A stretch of DNA of 64,000 bases from Aphis gossypii (Eukaryota > Arthropoda > Insecta > Hemiptera > Aphididae), in the NCBI RefSeq assembly GCF_020184175.1, contig NC_065531.1, positions 28,913,213-28,977,212 on the forward strand, read 5' to 3'. Every line of letters starts with the position of its first letter. Position 1 is the first letter of the stretch. The notes below the pieces were generated by a model. The model had not been told where the DNA came from. It did no database searches and worked only from the letters and a program-made list of their open reading frames with translations. Position numbers and translations under genes: made by a program. Shown piece after piece: positions 63,947 through 64,000 of this stretch.

Positions 63947-64000
63947 GTAAATAAATTTTAAATTAAGATATATCTAGAGCAGAGATGGTGGATCTATAGG

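Noticed and set aside
1..64000. CRISPR arrays, bacterial operons, riboswitches, tRNA or rRNA genes
   Set aside because: No regularly spaced repeats of CRISPR form, no ribosome-binding-site gene spacing, and no recognisable tRNA B-box or rRNA signature was seen; the genome is clearly eukaryotic.

Overview
This is a eukaryotic, strongly AT-rich window with intron-split genes. The gene set (SARA, LAMTOR3, ZYG11/ZER1, MADF-BESS and homeobox factors), the recurrent TAGGTACCTA-type motif, and the dense short hAT-like and pogo-like elements suggest an insect nuclear genome, most likely an aphid (Hemiptera). That assignment is inference; no species is claimed.

Layout. 1-6.7 kb: AT-rich DNA with no gene I can support. 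6.8-16.6 kb (+): a six-exon gene for a tetraspan membrane protein with a long cytoplasmic-type tail; its fourth exon is a striking GC-rich island. 16.6-26.1 kb: intergenic, with several degenerate or non-autonomous DNA transposons. 26.1-31.5 kb (-): a complete twelve-exon ZYG11/ZER1 homologue, a CUL2 E3 substrate receptor for N-degrons. 33.4-35.1 kb (+): LAMTOR3, divergent from ZYG11. 38.2-42.95 kb (-): a three-exon MADF-BESS DNA-binding protein with a 3.8 kb, transposon-filled intron. 43.4-44.9 kb: inverted A-rich arms enclosing a FLYWCH zinc-finger fragment, possibly a decayed MULE-type element. 46.06-48.1 kb (+): a small homeobox gene whose homeodomain has Lys in place of the near-invariant Asn51. 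48.1-55.6 kb: a transposon nest including a foldback element of about 1 kb and other inverted repeats. 55.65 kb to the window end (+): SARA/ZFYVE9, sixteen exons, still open at the right edge.

The genes do not form a pathway or operon. Three are housekeeping or signalling genes: SARA for endosomal TGF-beta/Smad signalling, LAMTOR3 for lysosomal mTORC1/MAPK scaffolding, and ZYG11 for protein turnover. Two are putative DNA-binding factors of types that expand and diverge quickly in insects. All exon joins were made by eye from GT/AG borders with matching phase. Untranslated ends and far-upstream first exons are not resolved. Transposon calls rest on terminal inverted repeats and target-site duplications read directly from the sequence, many with 7 of 8 or 8 of 8 matching duplication bases.
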